From assembly GCF_033449965.1 (NCBI RefSeq), contig NZ_CP137761.1, forward strand, positions 248,001-312,000: 64,000 bases of DNA, given 5' to 3'. The position numbers and the translations under genes are program-made. Source of the DNA: Bacillus sp. T3. Its GTDB lineage: Bacteria; Bacillota; Bacilli; Bacillales; Cytobacillaceae. Position 1 is the stretch's first letter, and each line of letters starts with the position of its first letter. Positions 50,045 to 58,698 of the stretch are shown here, one piece after another. Under the pieces are notes generated by a model, which saw only the letters and a list, made by a program, of their open reading frames with translations, had not been told where the DNA came from and searched no databases.

Positions 50045-51058
50045 GCGACCGCTATAAAAAGCAAGCATTATTTATAGGTGGAACCGGTCAAGAGAAATTG
50101 CAACAGGCTCATGTATTGGTGATTGGTGCTGGCGCACTCGGTTCAGCGAGCTCCGAAATGCTCGCGCGAGCCGGAGTCGGACAGCTCACGATCGTTGACC
50201 GTGATTATGTGGAGCGGAGCAATTTGCAGAGGCAGCAATTGTATACAGAAAAGGATGCTGCTGAAAAATTACCAAAGGCAATTGCCGCGAAAAATCGATT
50301 GCAAGAGATAAATAGTGAGATTGAGATTGAAGCTATCGTAGCGGATGTGAATGCTCAAAACATCGAAGAGTTTTGCAGGGGTATATCGGTGATAGTCGAT
50401 GGAACAGATAATTTTGAAACAAGGTTAATCGTCAATGATGCCGCGATCAAATACGAAATCCCGTTTGTGTTTGGGGCGTGTGTTGCAAGCTACGGGCTTA
50501 CCTTCCCGATTATCCCAGGAAGAACTCCGTGCCTCCATTGCCTAATGGATCATTTGCCAGCCCAAGGGATGACATGTGACACGGTTGGGGTAATCAGCCC
50601 AATCGTCCAGCTCGTCGCCTCTTACCAAGTGACACATGTGTTTCGGCTTGTCACCGGTGCCGATTTTAGCCCGGTGTTACAGTCGTTCGATATTTGGAAG
50701 GGCGAAAGCTCACAAATCAAAATTGGAGCCTTAAAAAATAAAAATTGTCCAACCTGTAGTCTAGATGCGAATTTCCCGTATCTATCATTTGATAACCAAC
50801 AGAAGACTGATGTTCTCTGTGGCCGAGATGCCGTTCAGCTGCGACCTGGGTGCTAAGCAGCAAGTACAAGAAATGGCTTTAGACAGTTTAGCAGAGAGCA
50901 TTGCGGGTGTTGCTCGTGAGGTTGTCACCAATCCTTATCTGCTAGCATTCACCTTTGAAGGTCATCGAATCGTCTTCTTCCGCGATGGTCGGGCGATCGT
51001 TCACGGTACCAACGACCCAATTCGAGCTCGAGCGATTTATAATAAAATAATAAGCTGA
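50041..51058 (+). CDS. thiF: ThiF, ThiS adenylyltransferase (frameshifted)
   Basis: About 338 residues. N-terminal adenylation domain: VIGAGALGSASSEMLARAGV, RQQLYTEKDA, DGTDNFETRLIVND and QGMTCDTVGVI; zinc cysteines CPTC. The C-terminal portion in another frame continues AKQQVQEMALDSLAES and FFRDGRAIVHGTNDP. One extra T at about 50851 separates them. The TTG start overlaps the thiG stop. Same overall plan as the moeB paralogue at 42.5 kb, including the unusual C-terminal domain. Confidence 0.87.
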
Positions 51059-51076
51059 TGGATAAACTAACCAGCA

Positions 51077-51113
51077 AAAGAGCAGTGAGAATTTAATTCC
51101 ACTGCTCTTTTGT
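51077..51113 (+). terminator. Terminator of the thiamin operon
   Basis: AAAAGAGCAGTG pairs with CACTGCTCTTTT, followed by GTTTTC. Confidence 0.85.
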
Positions 51114-51130
51114 TTTCTTAAAAAGGCAAT

Positions 51131-51240
51131 ATTAAAGAACTTTGTTGATTTTTGTGCATCAGTTGATTGGAGCGGAAGGTGCGAGACTCCCCTGCGGAAA
51201 GGGAACACCTGGAGCGGAAATCAACAGACTAATTAAACAA
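51131..51240. repeat. MITE-like repeat (family M, copy 6)
   Basis: Runs from ATTAAAGAACTTTGTTGATT to GGAGCGGAAATCAACAGACT, with an internally shortened core. Confidence 0.75.
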
Positions 51241-51330
51241 ATCATTATGGTAATACTACCCTTTTTTGGCTCCATAAAGTTGTCATTATTTTTTTATAAA
51301 AATTAACTAGCAATAATTATATGTAACCGC

Positions 51331-51358
51331 TATAATTAAATTATGAAACACCGTTCCA
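51331..51358 (+). promoter_or_regulatory. kduI promoter with KdgR-type operator
   Basis: -10 TATAAT at 51331-51336 is followed at the predicted start by TGAAACACCGTTCCA (51344-51358), a near palindrome. A related site TAAAACGCCGTTCTA, 12 of 15 identical, lies between kdgR and kdgA. This is the likely binding site of the IclR-family regulator. Confidence 0.55.
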
Positions 51359-51412
51359 CGATGTGAAACAAAAACAGAAATGTAAACAATAGATATAAAG
51401 GAGTTGTAGATT

Positions 51413-52243
51413 ATGGAAATAAGATATTCAACACATCCTGATCATGCCAAAACTTTTACAACAGACGAACTTCGCAAGCACTACCTTGTTGAAGAGCTGT
51501 TCGTACCAAATGAAATCAAATTAACCTATACCATGGAGGACCGTACGATTATCGGTGGCATTACTCCAACAGAAGAGGTCATCTCATTAAAAGGCTACGA
51601 TGAAATAAAAGCAGATTACTTCTTAGAACGAAGAGAAGTTGGAATCTTTAACGTTGGCGGAACAGGGGTCATTACAGTAGATGGCGAGCAATATGTCATG
51701 GACAACAAGGATTGCTTGTATATCGGGTTAGGAAAAAAGGAATTACTTTTCGCAAGCGAGTCAGCTGAAAACCCAGCTAAATACTATTTGTACTCTGCGC
51801 TGGCTCATAAAGAGTATCCGACCCAACATGTTGCCTTTAAGGATATCGAGGGAGATCGTTTAGGTTCATTGGAAAATGCAAACGATCGTGTGATTCGTCG
51901 GATGATTCATCTTGAAGGAATTCAAAGCTGTCAGGTTGTAATGGGCATGACTCAACTAAATACAGGAAGTGTATGGAACTCAATGCCAACACATACACAC
52001 AACCGCAGATCTGAAGTCTATCTTTATATCGACTTAGATGAAAATGCGAGAATGTTCCATTTTATGGGTGAGCCAACAGAAACTCGACATCTTGTGATGA
52101 AAAACGAACAAGCTGTCATTTCTCCACCATGGTCGATCCACTGTGGCAGCGCAACAAGCAATTATACTTTTATTTGGGCAATGGCAGGGGAAAACAAAAC
52201 TTACACTGACATGGATGCTGCCCCAATGGATGTTTTAAGATAA
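51413..52243 (+). CDS. kduI: KduI, 5-dehydro-4-deoxy-D-glucuronate isomerase
   Basis: A 276-residue cupin isomerase of pectin and uronate breakdown (5-keto-4-deoxyuronate to 2,5-diketo-3-deoxygluconate). Opens MEIRYSTHPDHAKTFTTDEL and has the zinc-ligand motif MPTHTHNRRSEVYLYIDL with the distant His in WSIHCGSATSNYTFIWAMAG. AAAGGAG precedes the ATG. First gene of the kdu/kdg region. Confidence 0.93.
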   Translation: MEIRYSTHPDHAKTFTTDELRKHYLVEELFVPNEIKLTYTMEDRTIIGGITPTEEVISLKGYDEIKADYFLERREVGIFNVGGTGVITVDGEQYVMDNKDCLYIGLGKKELLFASESAENPAKYYLYSALAHKEYPTQHVAFKDIEGDRLGSLENANDRVIRRMIHLEGIQSCQVVMGMTQLNTGSVWNSMPTHTHNRRSEVYLYIDLDENARMFHFMGEPTETRHLVMKNEQAVISPPWSIHCGSATSNYTFIWAMAGENKTYTDMDAAPMDVLR

Positions 52244-52289
52244 CAAACGGTCAAAGCTCGAAAGAAATAATTTTTAGCTTAAAAGCTGT

Positions 52290-52468
52290 GTTAAAGAACG
52301 TTTTTGATTTTTAAGCACTCTGTTGTTTGGAGCGGAAGGCGCGAGACTCCTGCGGGAGCAGCAGTTCACGGGAGACCCCACAGGCGCTAAGGCGCCGAGG
52401 AGGCTCCCGGACTGCCCGCGGAAAGCGAGTGCCTGGAGCGGAAATCAACAGACAAATTTAACAAAGCA
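52290..52468. repeat. MITE-like repeat, best long copy (family M, copy 7)
   Basis: Ends GTTAAAGAACGTTTTTGATT and AAATCAACAGACAAATTTAA (then CAAAGC) are imperfect terminal inverted repeats. The core contains GGAGCGGAAGGC, GCGAGACTCCTGCGGGAGC, GGGAGACCCCACAGGCGC, GGAGGCTCCCGGAC and GTGCCTGGAGCGG, which can fold into a long hairpin. Located between kduI and kduD. Confidence 0.85.
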
Positions 52469-52503
52469 AACTTACAAAAAATAACATAATGAGGTGCTAG
52501 CAA

Positions 52504-53280
52504 ATGAGTTTACAAGATTTTAACCTAGATTATTTCAAACTAACAAACAAGGTTGCCATAGTGACAGGAGGGAATACTGGTCTTGGACAGGGTTACGCTG
52601 TTGCCCTTGCAAAGGCTGGTGCTGATTTATTCATCGTCTCTCATGATACTGTTTGGGATGAAACGAGAGAATTGATTGAAGAAGCAGGCAGAAAGGTTCA
52701 TTTCTTCCAAGCTGACTTAACAGTAAGAGAAAATATTAAGAGTATTGTTGATGAGTGTCTAAGTGTTTACGGAAAAATTGATATCCTTGTCAACAACGCC
52801 GGAACAATTCGTCGTACTCCATTACTTGAATATAAAGCAGAAGACTGGGACGCAGTAATGGATATTAACCTAAACGCTGTATACTTCCTTAGCCAAGAGG
52901 TTGCCAAAGTAATGGCAAAGCAAGAAAGTGGAAAAATCATCAATATTGGTTCAATGCTATCATTCCAAGGTGGAAAATTTATTCCTCCATACACTGCAAG
53001 TAAGCATGGTGTAGCTGGAATTACAAAGGCATTTGCAAATGAATTAGGAATCCATAATATCCAGATTAATGCGATTGCACCAGGATATATTGCGACTGCA
53101 AATACGGCTCCAATTCGTGCAGATGAGCAACGTAATGCGGAGATTCTTTCCCGTATTCCTGCAGGAAGATGGGCAGATCCTTCTGACTTGATGGGTGTTG
53201 TTGTATTCCTATCTAGTAAAGCTTCTGATTATATGAATGGACATATACTAGCAGTTGACGGTGGCTGGTTAGCTCGTTAA
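52504..53280 (+). CDS. kduD: KduD, 2-deoxy-D-gluconate 3-dehydrogenase
   Basis: A 258-residue short-chain dehydrogenase that reduces 2,5-diketo-3-deoxygluconate to 2-keto-3-deoxygluconate. Cofactor motif TGGNTGLGQGYAVALAKAGA, NNAGTIRR, catalytic Ser in NIGSMLSFQGG and YTASKHGVAG (YxxxK). GAGGTG precedes the ATG. Followed closely by yhcH. Confidence 0.92.
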   Translation: MSLQDFNLDYFKLTNKVAIVTGGNTGLGQGYAVALAKAGADLFIVSHDTVWDETRELIEEAGRKVHFFQADLTVRENIKSIVDECLSVYGKIDILVNNAGTIRRTPLLEYKAEDWDAVMDINLNAVYFLSQEVAKVMAKQESGKIINIGSMLSFQGGKFIPPYTASKHGVAGITKAFANELGIHNIQINAIAPGYIATANTAPIRADEQRNAEILSRIPAGRWADPSDLMGVVVFLSSKASDYMNGHILAVDGGWLAR

Positions 53281-53302
53281 TGCCAAGGAAGGGCTGGTTC
53301 CA

Positions 53303-53752
53303 ATGATCGTTGGTAGATTAGTAGACCTACTAGACAGTCAAGTTTTTACGGAAGAATTGCACGCAAAGCTACAATTGTTGAAAGACGTTGATTTTTCAAA
53401 GTATCCTGCTGGACGTCATGAATTAGATTCGGAATTATTCTTTTTCCTAAATGAATATGAAACAAAGGAAGCTGGTGAATGCTATTGGGAAGCTCACCGA
53501 AAATATCTAGATTTTCACTTTATTCTTGAAGGTAAAGAAAATATCGCGGTCGATCATATACAACATCAAAAGGTGAAGGAAGAATACAACGAAGAAAAAG
53601 ATGCCATTTTTTTGACAGGTGATGTAAGCACTGTAATCACCATGAATCCAGGAGATGTTATGATCTGTTTCCCTGAAGATTCTCATATGGCTGGAGTTAT
53701 TGCCAGCAAAAAGCAAAATGTAAGAAAAGTAGTGTTAAAAGTTAAAGCTTAA
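53303..53752 (+). CDS. YhcH/YjgK/YiaL-family protein (DUF386)
   Basis: A 149-residue cupin-like protein of the family that includes E. coli YhcH and the beta subunit EbgC. Landmarks: AGRHELDSELFFFLNEYETK, CYWEAHRKYLDFHFILEGKE and FPEDSHMAGV (metal-site Glu and His). Members usually lie in sugar-acid operons and are thought to act as anomerases or isomerases on sugar acids. 22 bases behind kduD. Confidence 0.82.
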   Translation: MIVGRLVDLLDSQVFTEELHAKLQLLKDVDFSKYPAGRHELDSELFFFLNEYETKEAGECYWEAHRKYLDFHFILEGKENIAVDHIQHQKVKEEYNEEKDAIFLTGDVSTVITMNPGDVMICFPEDSHMAGVIASKKQNVRKVVLKVKA

Positions 53753-53848
53753 GAAACCAATGAGGGAATCCCCAGAAACTGGGGGGAACATTGGAAAAAA
53801 AGAAGAAGCGAAACAAAGGGTCGAAAATGAGTTAGAAGATGCAAGAAA

Positions 53849-53862
53849 TGAAAACGCTTGTA
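53849..53862 (+). promoter_or_regulatory. Putative cre site ahead of kdgT
   Basis: TGAAAACGCTTGTA matches 12 of 14 positions of the catabolite-response consensus TGWAANCGNTNWCA. It lies between yhcH and kdgT and would allow CcpA repression. Confidence 0.45.
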
Positions 53863-53971
53863 TTCGCAAAAATTACCAGTAAACGCATACGCACAGAATG
53901 AAAATGATGATCAATCTACCATGAAAAATTTTAAATTTACCCATTTTAAATCGAAAGGTAAGGTAGACAAT

Positions 53972-54965
53972 ATGAAAATTATGAAGACCATTGAAAAGAT
54001 CCCTGGTGGCCTTATGCTAGTTCCCCTATTCCTAGGAGCGATTATCCATACATTTGCTCCAACATCCTGGAGAGTATTTCGGATCATTTACAAACGGATT
54101 GATGACTGGTACAGTTCCAATTTTAGCAGTATGGTTTTTCTGTATGGGTGCTGGCATCAATATTAAAGCGACAGGTACAGTATTAAGAAAGTCAGGAACA
54201 CTTGTTTTAACAAAGATTGCTGTTGCATGGGGAGTTGCCCTAATTGCATCTCAGTTTATGCCAGAAAACGGAATCCAAACAGGCTTCTTTGCTGGATTCT
54301 CCGTTCTAGCATTAATTTCAGCAATGGATATGACAAATGGCGGTTTATATGCATCAATCATGCAACAATACGGTTCAAAAGAAGAAGCAGGGGCATTTGT
54401 CCTAATGTCACTTGAATCTGGTCCACTTGTTACAATGCTTATTCTGGGCTCTACAGGCTTAGCAGCTTTCCACCCACAAGCTTTTGTTGGTGCGGTCTTA
54501 CCTTTCTTAGTTGGATTTATCCTTGGGAACTTAGACACTGATTTACGTGCATTCTTCAGTAAAGCAACACACACAATGATTCCGTTCTTTGGTTTTGCTT
54601 TAGGTAACTCAATTGATCTAGCAGTTATTGCGAAAACAGGTCTAGCTGGAGTTTTACTAGGAGTTCTAGTTATTATCGTTACAGGAATTCCATTAATGCT
54701 TGCTGATAAATATATCGGTAAAGGGAATGGTACTGCTGGGCTGGCTGCATCAAGTACAGCTGGTGCTGCGGTTGCGAATCCAATGATTATTGCAGAAATG
54801 AAACCAGAATTTCTTTCTGTTGCTCAAAGCGCGACAGCTTTAGTAGCTGCATGTGTTATTGTAACAGCTATATTAGTACCGATTTTGACAGCTTATTGGT
54901 CTCAATATATGAAAAAGAAAAACGGAGATTCTCTTGTGAAAACTGAGGAAGAAGCCACTGCTTGA
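53972..54965 (+). CDS. kdgT: KdgT, 2-keto-3-deoxygluconate permease (frameshifted)
   Basis: About 330 residues, ten or so transmembrane helices. Frame one: IEKIPGGLMLVPLFLGAIIH. Frame two: SFTNGLMTGTVPILAVWFFC MGAGINIKATGTVLRKSG, SAMDMTNGGLYASIMQQYGS and AASSTAGAAVANPMIIAE. One base too many near 54066 separates them. The KDGT family imports 2-keto-3-deoxygluconate with protons. ATG at 53972 follows AAGGTAG. Confidence 0.88.
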
Positions 54966-55027
54966 TAATTAAAACAAGAGAGACATATGCATGGTATGTC
55001 TCTCTTTCTATTAATAGGAGGATCGAT

Positions 55028-55977
55028 ATGAGTAGAATCATGACTGTGGGAGAACCGATGGCACTATTTGTAGCGGATCGAGAAGGTTCATTAGAAGAAA
55101 TCGAACGTTTTGACCGTTATGTAGCCGGGGCAGAGGTTAACTTCTCAATCGGGATGTCGCGTTTAGGACATCAAGTTACGTATATTACCCAACTTGGGGC
55201 GGATCCATTTGGAAAATATATTGAAAAATTTCTTCAGCAAAATAATATTGATACAACCTTTTTAACATATGAGTCCAACTATTTAACAGGCATGATGTGG
55301 AAGCAAAAAGTAGTTAGTGGCGATCCAGAAGTATTTTCAGCCCGTAAGAATTCAGCTGCTTCCCATATGGGTTTGGATACAATTGCAGATTTGAACTGGG
55401 ATGGTTTTGACCATATACATTTGACTGGGATTCCACCTGCATTGTCAGCTAGCTGTCGTGAGATGGTCTACAAACTAATGGAAGAAGCCCGCGCTAGAGG
55501 TGTTTTAATTTCTTATGATCCTAACTTGCGTCCAGGCTTGTGGGCTGACAAGCAGGAGATGGTTAGAGTAATTAATGATCTTGCGAGTCGTGCTGACATT
55601 GTTCTTCCGGGATCGAGGAAGGAAGGCTGTTAACGGGGAAACAAGAGGCAAGTGAAATTGCTGACTACTATCATTCATCAGGAGTGAAAACCGTAGTGAT
55701 TAAGCTCGGAGCCAAAGGTGCCTTCACAAGCTCGGAAGGTATGCAATTCTACACCGAGGGTTTCCCTGTTGAGCGAGTTGTAGACACGGTTGGGGCTGGT
55801 GATGGATTTGCTGTTGGAGTAATCAGTGGGATTCTTGAAGGTCTACCATTGGAAGAGGCTGTAAAGCGAGGCGCTGCGATTGGAGCACTAGCCGTAATGT
55901 CACCGGGAGATAATGATGGCCTGCCTGATAAAAGCGGTTTAGAAGAATACATGCAGGGCAAACTAGTGAACCAGTAA
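55028..55977 (+). CDS. kdgK: KdgK, 2-keto-3-deoxygluconate kinase (frameshifted)
   Basis: About 316 residues of PfkB/ribokinase type. Frame one: TVGEPMALFVADREGSLEEI, VAGAEVNFSIGMSRLGH, ISYDPNLRPGLW. Frame two: GVKTVVIKLGAKGAFTSSE and the catalytic DTVGAGDGFAVG. A base is missing near 55611; restoring it gives PGIEEGRLLTGKQEAS. GGAGG before ATG 55028. It makes KDPG for cleavage by KdgA. Confidence 0.88.
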
Positions 55978-56000
55978 CAACTGATATTAGGAAGTGTCTG

Positions 56001-56054
56001 TGTTAAAGAACCCTGTTGATTGGAACGGAAATCAACAGACAAATTTAACAAAGC
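56001..56054. repeat. MITE-like repeat, minimal copy (family M, copy 8)
   Basis: Only the two ends remain: GTTAAAGAACCCTGTTGATT next to GGAACGGAAATCAACAGACA and AATTTAACAAAGC. Shows the smallest form of the family. Confidence 0.75.
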
Positions 56055-56066
56055 AAAAAAATAAAA

Positions 56067-56094
56067 AAGGTATTCTCTAATTAGAGAATACCTT
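56067..56094. terminator. Terminator between kdgK and kdgR
   Basis: A perfect palindromic stem AAGGTATTCTCTAA/TTAGAGAATACCTT. On the minus strand it is followed by a long T run, so it serves kdgR and possibly kdgK. Confidence 0.8.
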
Positions 56095-56100
56095 CTATTA

Positions 56101-56865
56101 TCAAGAACCAGTGTAGCCTAGATTCCTTGAGATGGCTATACTATACTCTTTTCCTTTTTCAATCAGTTTGTCGTCAATCAGGTCCATTGTTACGCGATTG
56201 CTTGGTCCCGAAATACTGAAGCTTGCGATGATTTTACCGGTATGATCATAGATTGGAGAGGCAATGCATCTTAATGCAGCTTCATTCTCGGAATTGTCTA
56301 GGGCAAAACCTTGTACTTTTACCTTTTCAATTTCATTAATAAAATCTTCTTTAGAAGTGATCGTTGTAGGAGTCTTCGGAATGAAGTCTATTTTTGAAAC
56401 CATTTCATTAAAATCGTCTGGATTCTTACCTGAAAGTAAGACTTTTCCTACTGCAGTGCAATACATAGGTGCACGGCTACCTATGCGGGAATACATGCGG
56501 ATGGTTTGATTGCTTTCGATTTTATCAATGTAGATAACTTCTCCGTTGTCCTCGATGCATAAATGCACGGTCTCATTAACTTCTTGACTTAGTTTTTCTA
56601 AGTATGGTTTTGCTATATTTACGATATTCGAGTTATTTAACAGATTTCTTGAAAGGAAGAGGACTTGTAAACCGAGTTTATACTTATCTGTTTCTTCATC
56701 TTTCACAACATAATTCATGTTCGCTAAAGTAGCTAATAATCTATGAATCGTACCTTTTGTTAATCCAACCTGCTCAGCAAGGCGTGAAATCTGAATGCCA
56801 TCTGGATATTCAGAAAGTTTATTTAATATAGTTAGGGCTCGTTCGAGTGATTGAACATTAGACAT
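56101..56865 (-). CDS. kdgR: IclR-family regulator, KdgR-like
   Basis: A 254-residue regulator: N-terminal winged helix (SLERALTILNKLSEYPDGIQ, LTKGTIHRLLATLANMNYV) and an IclR effector domain (GSRAPMYCTAVGKVLLSG, AALRCIASPIYDHTGKIIAS FSISGPSNR). Convergent with kdgK and divergent from kdgA, so the natural repressor of the kdu/kdg genes, responding to 2-keto-3-deoxygluconate or KDPG in known relatives. The gene symbol rests on context. AGAGGTAG precedes the ATG. Confidence 0.82.
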   Translation of the reverse strand: MSNVQSLERALTILNKLSEYPDGIQISRLAEQVGLTKGTIHRLLATLANMNYVVKDEETDKYKLGLQVLFLSRNLLNNSNIVNIAKPYLEKLSQEVNETVHLCIEDNGEVIYIDKIESNQTIRMYSRIGSRAPMYCTAVGKVLLSGKNPDDFNEMVSKIDFIPKTPTTITSKEDFINEIEKVKVQGFALDNSENEAALRCIASPIYDHTGKIIASFSISGPSNRVTMDLIDDKLIEKGKEYSIAISRNLGYTGS

Positions 56866-56916
56866 TCGTATTCTACCTCTTTTGTTTTAGTTATTTTATG
56901 ATAGTAGAGCCAATTT

Positions 56917-56931
56917 TAAAACGCCGTTCTA
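56917..56931. promoter_or_regulatory. KdgR-type operator between kdgR and kdgA
   Basis: TAAAACGCCGTTCTA shares 12 of 15 bases with the site at the kduI start. A plus-strand -10 TATGAT (56897-56902) places it just downstream of the kdgA start, as for kduI. Confidence 0.5.
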
Positions 56932-57017
56932 TAGTATAACGGTATGTTAAATCTTTTGTAAAATCAAGTATAGAATTGTCAATAAAAGGTACAGTTAATT
57001 GAAAAGTGGAGGTCAAT

Positions 57018-57662
57018 ATGAAAAAAATAAAAATTTTATCAAAAATTGCAGAATGTGGTGTAGTAGCCGTAGTAAGGGCAGATTCAAAAAAAGAAGCTGT
57101 TGCGATATCTGATGCATGTGTAAAAGGCGGCATTAAAGGAATAGAAGTTACATTCACTGTTCAAGGTGCCGATGAAGTGATTAAAGAGCTAGCAACCTTT
57201 TACGCACAGACTGATGACGTCGTAATTGGGGCAGGTACAGTACTCGATGCAGCAACAGCAAGAATTGCTATTCTAGCAGGTGCGCAATTCGTTGTGAGTC
57301 CTGCATTTGATGAGGAGACAGCAAAGCTGTGTAACCTATATGGAATTCCCTACATGCCTGGCTGTATGACAATCACAGAAATGAAACGGGCATTAGAAGC
57401 GGGAGTCGACATCGTTAAGCTATTCCCTGGTAGCGCATTTGGTCCAGACTTTGTGAAGGGTGTGAAAGCACCACTTCCACAGGTGAACATCATGCCAACT
57501 GGTGGAGTCGATTTAGATAATATCGGTCAATGGATCAAAAATGGCTGTGTGGCTGTCGGTGTAGGTGGAAACTTAGTTGCTCCAGCGAAAACAGGTGATT
57601 ATGACAAAATTACTGAATATGCAAAACAGTATATTTCAAAGGTTCAAGAGGCCAGAGCTTAA
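57018..57662 (+). CDS. kdgA: KdgA, KDPG aldolase
   Basis: A 214-residue class I aldolase that splits 2-keto-3-deoxy-6-phosphogluconate into pyruvate and glyceraldehyde 3-phosphate. Motifs: CGVVAVVRADSKKEAVAISD, GGIKGIEVTFTVQGA, GAGTVLDAATAR, PGCMTITEM and VKLFPGSAFGPDFVKGVKAP (Schiff-base Lys). GGAGGTC supports ATG 57018. Confidence 0.92.
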   Translation: MKKIKILSKIAECGVVAVVRADSKKEAVAISDACVKGGIKGIEVTFTVQGADEVIKELATFYAQTDDVVIGAGTVLDAATARIAILAGAQFVVSPAFDEETAKLCNLYGIPYMPGCMTITEMKRALEAGVDIVKLFPGSAFGPDFVKGVKAPLPQVNIMPTGGVDLDNIGQWIKNGCVAVGVGGNLVAPAKTGDYDKITEYAKQYISKVQEARA

Positions 57663-57749
57663 CTCAAATAGTATTCAGAACAATGCCTTTACTGCCATCT
57701 TTGCAGCAGCAATAGCATAAGTTTAACTCAAATAGTCTTCAGAAGAATG
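57659..57749 (+). repeat. 27-bp direct repeat behind kdgA
   Basis: TTAACTCAAATAGTATTCAG (57659 onward, to 57685) recurs at 57723-57749 with two mismatches over 27 bases; the first copy includes the kdgA stop codon. Probably a local duplication. Confidence 0.6.
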
Positions 57750-57792
57750 GCCCTGTTGTGAAGCGGCATATCTCAAAAATAGGAGGATTAAC

Positions 57793-58659
57793 ATGATACC
57801 AACTAGTTTAAAAGATACAACTACATTACACAACGGTGTGAAAATGCCGTGGCTAGGATTAGGAGTATTTAAGGTTGCCGATGGTCAGGAGGTTGTCCAA
57901 TCTGTTGCAGCCGCAATAAGAAATGGATATAAGAGCATCGATACGGCAGCTTTTTATCATAATGAAGAAGGTGTCGGTCAGGCTATAAGAGAATCTGGCG
58001 TTCCCCGTGAAGAATTATTTATTACAACGAAGCTTTGGAATGCCGATCAAGGATATGAATCCACTCTAGCGGCTTTCGAAAAAAGTCTTAACAAGCTAGG
58101 TCTAGATTATTTGGACCTCTATTTAATTCATTGGCCTGGTAAGGAGAAATACAAAGAGACATGGAAAGCATTTGAAAAGCTATACAAGGATGGCCGAGTG
58201 CGAGCAATTGGCGTAAGTAATTTCCTTGTTCATCATTTAGAAGATTTATTGAGTGAAGCAGAGATTAAGCCGATGGTTAACCAAGTTGAGTTCCATCCTC
58301 ATTTGACACAAAAAGATCTGCTAGCATTTTGTAAAAAAGAGGGAATCCAAATGGAAGCTTGGTCGCCATTAAAACAAGGACAGCTCCTAAACGAGCCGCT
58401 TCTTGAAGAGCTTGCTGAAAAATATCAAAAATCTGTTGTTCAAATTATTCTGCGCTGGGATCTACAACATGGGGTCGTAACCATTCCAAAGTCTATTAAA
58501 GAATCACGCATTATTGATAACGCAAAAGTGTTCGATTTTGAATTATCTGCGGAGGACATGGAAAGAATCGACGGATTAAATCAAGACAGCCGCGCAGGCT
58601 CTCATCCGGAACACAATGAGCCTTGGCTTTTAATTGCAAGAAGGCTGCAATCCATTTAG
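57793..58659 (+). CDS. Aldo-keto reductase (YtbE/YvgN-like)
   Basis: A 288-residue NADPH-dependent reductase of AKR family 5. Catalytic tetrad regions: SIDTAAFYHNEEGVG (Asp, Tyr), FITTKLWNADQGYE (Lys) and LYLIHWPGKEKYKE (His); cofactor motif VTIPKSIKESRI. It resembles B. subtilis YtbE and YvgN, methylglyoxal and general aldehyde reductases. Placed behind kdgA, it might reduce sugar-acid intermediates, but this is not shown. AGGAGG precedes the ATG. Confidence 0.88.
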   Translation: MIPTSLKDTTTLHNGVKMPWLGLGVFKVADGQEVVQSVAAAIRNGYKSIDTAAFYHNEEGVGQAIRESGVPREELFITTKLWNADQGYESTLAAFEKSLNKLGLDYLDLYLIHWPGKEKYKETWKAFEKLYKDGRVRAIGVSNFLVHHLEDLLSEAEIKPMVNQVEFHPHLTQKDLLAFCKKEGIQMEAWSPLKQGQLLNEPLLEELAEKYQKSVVQIILRWDLQHGVVTIPKSIKESRIIDNAKVFDFELSAEDMERIDGLNQDSRAGSHPEHNEPWLLIARRLQSI

Positions 58660-58675
58660 GGTTGCAGCCTCCTTT
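58642..58675. terminator. Terminator between the aldo-keto reductase gene and hemQ
   Basis: AGGCTGCAA pairs with TTGCAGCCT across an 11-base loop; it overlaps the last codons of the reductase and lies between two convergent genes. Confidence 0.7.
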
Positions 58676-58698
58676 GCATTATTTATGGGCTCGAGCTA

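Noticed and set aside
51344..51376. GTTCCACGATGTGAAAC as a third parS site
   Set aside because: The halves are separated by extra bases, breaking the palindrome spacing; the region is better explained by the KdgR-type operator.
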